This document shows, piece after piece, positions 60,105 to 64,000 of a stretch of 64,000 nucleotides of DNA. Numbering within the stretch: the first letter of the stretch is position 1; the number at the start of each line of letters is the position of its first letter. Where the stretch lies: the NCBI GenBank assembly GCA_019911805.1, contig JAIOJV010000074.1, positions 1-64,000 of the forward strand, written 5' to 3'. A model generated the notes under the pieces. That model saw only the letters and a list, made by a program, of their open reading frames with translations. It was not told where the DNA came from and searched no databases. The stretch comes from Gammaproteobacteria bacterium. Lineage in GTDB: Bacteria > Pseudomonadota > Gammaproteobacteria > Thiohalobacterales > Thiohalobacteraceae. The position numbers and the translations under genes were made by a program.

Positions 60105-61217
60105 ATGAGCACATCCGCGACGACCTGGCTCGAGCGCATCCATGCCCTGCCGCTGGAGCGCACGGTCCGCATCATGAATGTCTGTGGCGGACACGAGCGC
60201 TCCATTACCCTGGCCGGCCTGCGCGGCGCCCTGCCCTCCCAGGTCGAACTGATCCCCGGCCCCGGCTGCCCGGTGTGCGTCTGCCCCGAGGAGGACGTCT
60301 ACCAGGCGATCCAGCTCGCCCTGCACGAGAACGTCATCCTGGTCGCCTTCGGCGACATGCTGCGGGTGCCGGTGAACGTGCCGAAGAAGGACGCGCGCTC
60401 GCTGGAACAGGCCAAGGCCGCCGGCGCCGACGTACGCGCCATCGCCTCGCCCACCGAGGCCGTGCGCATCGCCCGGGAGCATCCCGAGCGTGAGGTGGTG
60501 TTCTTCGCCGCCGGCTTCGAGACCACCACCGCGCCGGTGGCCGGCATGCTCGCCGAGGGCATGCCGCATAATCTCAGCCTGCTGCTGTCCGGGCGCCTCA
60601 CCTGGCCGGCGGTGGCAATGCTGCTGGATTCGGAGACGCCGGGCTTCGACTGCCTGATCGCACCCGGCCACGTGAGCACCGTCATGGGGCCCGAGGAGTG
60701 GGAGTTCGTGGTGCGCGACCACGGCATCCCCGCGGCCGTGGCCGGCTTCACCCCGGAGTCGCTGCTGGCCGCAATGTATTCGGTACTGCGCCAACGCCTG
60801 GAAGGACAGCCGTTCCTGGATAACTGCTACCCGGAGCTGGTGCGCCCCGGCGGTAATCCTGCTGCCCGCCGCCTGCTCGCCCAGACCTTGAAGGTGGTCG
60901 ATAGCAACTGGCGCGGCGTCGGGATCATCCCGGATTCCGGCTATGCGCTGCAGGACGCCTACACGCATCACGATATCCGCGCGCGCTTCCCCGACTACAC
61001 CGACGCCGCGCGCCGACGCGCCGGTGAGATGCCACCGGGCTGCGACTGCGCCCGCGTGGTGCTGGGACGCATCTATCCCAACGAGTGCACACTCTACGGC
61101 CGCGCCTGCCATCCCCGCCACCCCATCGGCCCCTGCATGGTATCCGACGAAGGCGCCTGCCGGATCTGGTGGAGCAGCGGCGTGCGCGAGGCGGGGGCGG
61201 TGAGGAGTGAGGCGTGA
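60105..61217 (+). CDS. hypD: Hydrogenase formation protein HypD
   Basis: A [4Fe-4S] protein that with HypC is the scaffold for Fe(CN)2CO assembly. From MSTSATTWLERIHAL (60105, GGAG upstream) it has 370 residues. MNVCGGHE holds the catalytic Cys, GPGCPVCVCPEEDVY the redox Cys pair, and the C-terminal GCDCARVVLGR...CTLYGRACHPRHPIGPCMVS the cluster ligands. The final residues (VRSEA) and the stop are encoded by a GTGAGGC repeat arm that runs on downstream. Confidence 0.96.
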   Translation: MSTSATTWLERIHALPLERTVRIMNVCGGHERSITLAGLRGALPSQVELIPGPGCPVCVCPEEDVYQAIQLALHENVILVAFGDMLRVPVNVPKKDARSLEQAKAAGADVRAIASPTEAVRIAREHPEREVVFFAAGFETTTAPVAGMLAEGMPHNLSLLLSGRLTWPAVAMLLDSETPGFDCLIAPGHVSTVMGPEEWEFVVRDHGIPAAVAGFTPESLLAAMYSVLRQRLEGQPFLDNCYPELVRPGGNPAARRLLAQTLKVVDSNWRGVGIIPDSGYALQDAYTHHDIRARFPDYTDAARRRAGEMPPGCDCARVVLGRIYPNECTLYGRACHPRHPIGPCMVSDEGACRIWWSSGVREAGAVRSEA

Positions 61218-61552
61218 GGCGTGAGGCGTGAGGCGTGAGGCGTGAGGAGCAAAACCCTTTATGGCCACGGAAAAACACGGAAAAACGCAGAAGGATCTTA
61301 TGGCTAAAAGGCCATCCGCGGTATGGCACGGGCACCGTACTGATGACGTCGTGTGCGATCGGCCTTTGGCTGCGCGGGGTTTGCCGGAGGTAACGTGCTG
61401 CAGGACGGGCGCTGTTTCAGGTGGCCTATGCTCACGTGAGGAGTGTTATTTTTAGAATTGTTCCGTGTTTTTCCGTGTGCTTCCGTGGCCAATATCTTTT
61501 CGCCTCACGCCTCACGCCTCACGCCTCACGCCTCACGCCTCACGCCTCACCC
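61200..61552 (+). repeat. GTGAGGC/CACGGAA element (C3), inverted copy of C2
   Basis: Outer arms of GTGAGGC units (61200-61250 and 61501-61552; the right arm has exactly seven perfect copies), inner CACGGAA arms (61263-61290 and 61459-61490) and a core starting AAGGATCTTATGGCTAAAAG. It lies between convergent hypD and the intramembrane protease gene, and the stops of both are inside its arms. It fills the 329-base gap. Confidence 0.88.
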
Positions 61553-62011
61553 GAAGATCCAGAAATACCCCAGGTTGTAGAACATGTGTAGTGCGATGGG
61601 CGCCTGCAGGCGGCCGTAGCGGTCGCGGAAGTAGCCGAAGATCAGTGATGGCAGCAGCACTGCGGCCGCTGCCAGTGGCGGATGCATCAGGAAATGCAGG
61701 CCGGTGAAAACGCTGCTGGTAAGCGCGTTGGCGCCGGTCAGGCCGTGCCAGTGTCGCTGCAGCTGTGGGCGCCGCCGCAGCCGCCCCTGCAGCAGACCGC
61801 GGAACAGCCATTCCTCGACGAGGGGATAGAGCAGCACGACATACAGGAACTCGCGCGGGTGGTGCAGCGGCCAGGCCCAGTCGGTCGAGGGCACGAACCA
61901 TACGTAGCCCGCGGCCCACAGCAGCGGTGCGGCCAGCAGTGCCCACCAGAAACGGGGGTCTTTGATGAACGCTTTCGCCGGCAGGTCCAGCCGCCGCGCC
62001 GCCCCGTTCAC
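61547..62011 (-). CDS. Glutamic-type intramembrane protease (CPBP family, MrtJ-like)
   Basis: A 154-residue membrane protein with about four hydrophobic segments and the CPBP/CAAX-protease-like motifs YPLVEEWLFRGLLQG, SSVFTGLHFLMHPPL and a C-terminal HMFYNLGYFWIFG. The sequence closely resembles the small proteases assigned to the JDVT-CTERM sorting system. A candidate substrate tail occurs in the 762-residue protein at 27018-29306. It shares a four-base overlap with the upstream secreted-protein gene. Its stop lies in a repeat arm. Confidence 0.85.
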   Translation of the reverse strand: MNGAARRLDLPAKAFIKDPRFWWALLAAPLLWAAGYVWFVPSTDWAWPLHHPREFLYVVLLYPLVEEWLFRGLLQGRLRRRPQLQRHWHGLTGANALTSSVFTGLHFLMHPPLAAAAVLLPSLIFGYFRDRYGRLQAPIALHMFYNLGYFWIFG

Positions 62012-62775
62012 TGCTCCAGCGTCACCAGACGCTCGCCGCTGACACGGTTGACGATCTCCACCCGGCGCGCCTCGAAGCTCTGCTCCGGAACCGTCAGCAC
62101 CCCCTCGATGCGGTAGACAAGATCCCGTTCCATGTCCTTTATGCGGCGTGCCGCCGGCACATCCGCATAGGCGTAGAAGGTGACATCACCGATGAAAAAG
62201 GCGTCTTCCTCACGACGCCAGCCGACCTCCACATCGCGCTGGTAGTAGGTCATGCAGCCGCGCCAGGAATCGGTCCGACAGGGTTCGATCTGACCGATGA
62301 GACCATCTGCTGCCTGTGCGCTGCGCAGCGTGCAGGCCTTGTAGGCGCTGGCCTTGGGTGTGGGATCATCGATATGCCAGCGGTCACGCGGCAGCTTTGC
62401 CAGTAGCGGCGGAAAATCATCCCGGACCAGGCCCTCGTACTGGAGGCGCAGCCCCTTGGTGACCGGCAGCTCGAACAGGAAGCGGCGCGCGTCGACGTCG
62501 TAACGCAGTGCCACGGGGATGTCGATGCGCGCGGCTTCGATGCGCCGATAGGTGTCGCAGCCCACCCGCAGAATCTCGACACGCCGACGGTAGTCCGTCT
62601 GCGTCTCATATTCGCCGCGCACCGGGGTGAACTCCTCGCGTGCCTTGCAGCGCTCGTAATCTTCCCAGTAGCGGTCGAAGGTCTGGAGCTTATCGCCGGC
62701 CGCGATGACCAGTTCGCCGGCCTGAGCCAGCGTCGCTGACCACAGGAGCAGGCCGAGCAGTTGGGTGAGACGCAT
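62008..62775 (-). CDS. Secreted protein of unknown function
   Basis: From MRLTQLLGLLLWSATLAQAGELV (62775) it has 255 residues with a signal peptide. I do not recognise the family. The mature sequence is charged, with several Cys residues (RCKAREEF, RVGCDTYRR, KACTLRS, EPCRTDSWRGCMTYY) that could form disulfides in the periplasm, and alternating beta-like segments. It overlaps the intramembrane protease gene (ATGA), so the two are probably co-translated and may work together. Confidence 0.8.
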   Translation of the reverse strand: MRLTQLLGLLLWSATLAQAGELVIAAGDKLQTFDRYWEDYERCKAREEFTPVRGEYETQTDYRRRVEILRVGCDTYRRIEAARIDIPVALRYDVDARRFLFELPVTKGLRLQYEGLVRDDFPPLLAKLPRDRWHIDDPTPKASAYKACTLRSAQAADGLIGQIEPCRTDSWRGCMTYYQRDVEVGWRREEDAFFIGDVTFYAYADVPAARRIKDMERDLVYRIEGVLTVPEQSFEARRVEIVNRVSGERLVTLEQ

Positions 62776-62998
62776 GGTTTGTATCCTTGAGGCCGCCGCA
62801 GGACCACCCGGAGACATGCCCCGGACAGGCCGTCCGGGCCGCCCCTCTTGTTGATTTCGCGCCATTCTAGCCCCGATCGGCACACGGCATCCAGACACGG
62901 ACGCCGCCGGTGATTCTGGTATCATCCCTGGCCGGTAGCCGCGCCGCCCCCTGGCCCGCACGGCTGCCGTCCGATAAGAAGAGGGCACGGAGACAACG

Positions 62999-64000
62999 AT
63001 GACGATGCGGGGAACGCTGGTGACGGGTGGTGCCGGTTACATCGGCAGCCATGTGGTGCGGCAGCTGCTGGAGGCCGGCGAGAAGGTTGTGGTCCTGGAC
63101 AATCTGTCCACCGGCTTCCGCGAGGCCGTGGTGCCCGGCGCCGAACTGGTGGTCGGCGACACCGGCGATCAGACGCTGGTCACTACGCTGCTGAAGCGGC
63201 ACGGCATCGATTCCGTACTGCACTTCGCCGCCCACACCATCGTGCCGGAATCGGTCGCCGACCCCCTGAAGTACTACGGCAACAACACCTGCTGCACACG
63301 CAACCTGCTGAGCTGCTGTCAGGCTGCGGGTGTGCGGCATTTCATCTTCTCGTCGACGGCCGCGGTCTACGGTATTCCGGACGGGCCGATGGCCGACGAG
63401 GATACGCCGAATGCACCCATCAACCCCTACGGCACCTCCAAGCTGATGAGCGAGTGGATGCTGCGCGATCTGTCGGCCGCGACCGACCTGCGCCATGTGG
63501 CGTTGCGCTATTTCAACGTTGCCGGTTGCAGCCCGGACGGCCGCATCGGTCAGTCCACCCGCAAGGCCACGCTGCTCATCAAGGTCGCCTGTGAGGTCGC
63601 GGTGGGTCGGCGTGAGAAGCTGCTGGTGTTCGGTACCGACTACCCGACGCCCGACGGCACCGGTGTGCGCGACTACATCCACGTCGAGGATCTGGCCGAC
63701 GCACACCTGAAGGCACTCGATTATCTGCGCCAGGGCGGTGCCTCGACCACACTCAACTGCGGCTACGGCCACGGCTACAGCGTGAAGGAGGTCATCGACG
63801 CGGTCGAACGCGTCGCCGGCCACAAGATCAAGGTGGAGGACGTCGCGCGCCGCGCCGGCGACCCGCCCTCGCTGGTCGCCACGTCCGACAAGGCCCGCAG
63901 CGTACTCGGCTGGACGCCGCGTTTCGACGACCTGGATCTGATCGTGAAGACATCACTGGAATGGGAAAGGAAACTCGCCAACGGCGAGGTGTATGGCTGA
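62999..64000 (+). CDS. galE: UDP-glucose 4-epimerase
   Basis: An extended SDR that interconverts UDP-glucose and UDP-galactose for surface polysaccharides. It has 333 residues and is complete, ending at the last base of the window. TLVTGGAGYIGSHVV binds NAD; the Ser-Tyr-Lys triad is in FSSTAAVYG and NPYGTSKLMSEW; YPTPDGTGVRDYIHVEDLADAH is typical of GalE. A start two codons later is equally possible. It is divergent from the unknown secreted protein. Confidence 0.94.
   Translation: MTMRGTLVTGGAGYIGSHVVRQLLEAGEKVVVLDNLSTGFREAVVPGAELVVGDTGDQTLVTTLLKRHGIDSVLHFAAHTIVPESVADPLKYYGNNTCCTRNLLSCCQAAGVRHFIFSSTAAVYGIPDGPMADEDTPNAPINPYGTSKLMSEWMLRDLSAATDLRHVALRYFNVAGCSPDGRIGQSTRKATLLIKVACEVAVGRREKLLVFGTDYPTPDGTGVRDYIHVEDLADAHLKALDYLRQGGASTTLNCGYGHGYSVKEVIDAVERVAGHKIKVEDVARRAGDPPSLVATSDKARSVLGWTPRFDDLDLIVKTSLEWERKLANGEVYG

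Noticed and set aside
61200-61552. Possible CRISPR array because of repeated units
   Set aside because: The units are 7-11 bases, contiguous without spacers, and the second set is inverted; no cas gene is near.

Overview
The window reads as a chromosome segment of a high-GC gammaproteobacterium, most likely a Chromatiales-like sulfur or chemolithotrophic lineage. This is inferred from three things: the classical gammaproteobacterial order rpsB-tsf-pyrH-frr-uppS-cdsA-dxr-rseP-bamA-skp-lpxD-fabZ-lpxA-lpxB-rnhB-dnaE-accA, an Isp-type [NiFe] hydrogenase like that described in purple sulfur bacteria, and PEP-CTERM-type surface proteins. No rRNA, tRNA, CRISPR array, phage or transposase gene was seen.

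Layout. 1-20086 (minus strand) holds the translation, isoprenoid, phospholipid and lipid A operon listed above. 20305-23810 (plus) holds map-glnD. 24380-31243 (minus) is an accessory stretch: an OmpR-type regulator whose phospho-acceptor Asp is replaced by Asn, a FadL-type porin, two related secreted proteins with different C-terminal sorting tails, and a DMT transporter. 31384-38194 is mainly lysine/peptidoglycan precursor synthesis (dapC, dapD, an ArsC-like gene, dapE) with a GGDEF-EAL protein between. 38473-42194 is a TRAP transporter operon (TatT-DctP-DctQ-DctM). 42924-61217 is dominated by uptake hydrogenase and maturation genes: hypF, hypE, then the divergent pair hynD-hupH-hynS-isp1-isp2-hynL (followed by hupE and a LEA2 lipoprotein) and hypC-hypA-hypB-hypD. 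A kinase-like gene behind a perfect FNR-type site sits in between. 61547-64000 holds a glutamic-type intramembrane protease, an unknown secreted protein and galE.

The most unusual aspect is the intergenic DNA. Nearly every gap over 300 bp is occupied by non-coding elements with one architecture: inverted arms built from short tandem units (CACGGAA-, CACGAAGGA-, GTGAGGC- or ATACAAG-type) around a core. Cores are shared between copies. One ~190-bp core occurs in inverted orientation on both outer sides of the hydrogenase/hyp block. Another ~100-bp core recurs six times. Elements are nested in each other, and their arms supply the stop codons of neighbouring genes. A tandem duplication at the dapC-dapD junction created a chimeric junction whose copies appear at two further loci. 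No mobilising enzyme is encoded here, so any mobility would have to be in trans (inference).

How the genes work together: the hydrogenase would oxidise periplasmic H2 and pass electrons through Isp1/Isp2. HypA-F, HynD and HupH build its Ni-Fe centre, and HupE probably supplies nickel. The sorting-tail proteins at 27018-30158 may be linked to the intramembrane protease at 61547-62011.
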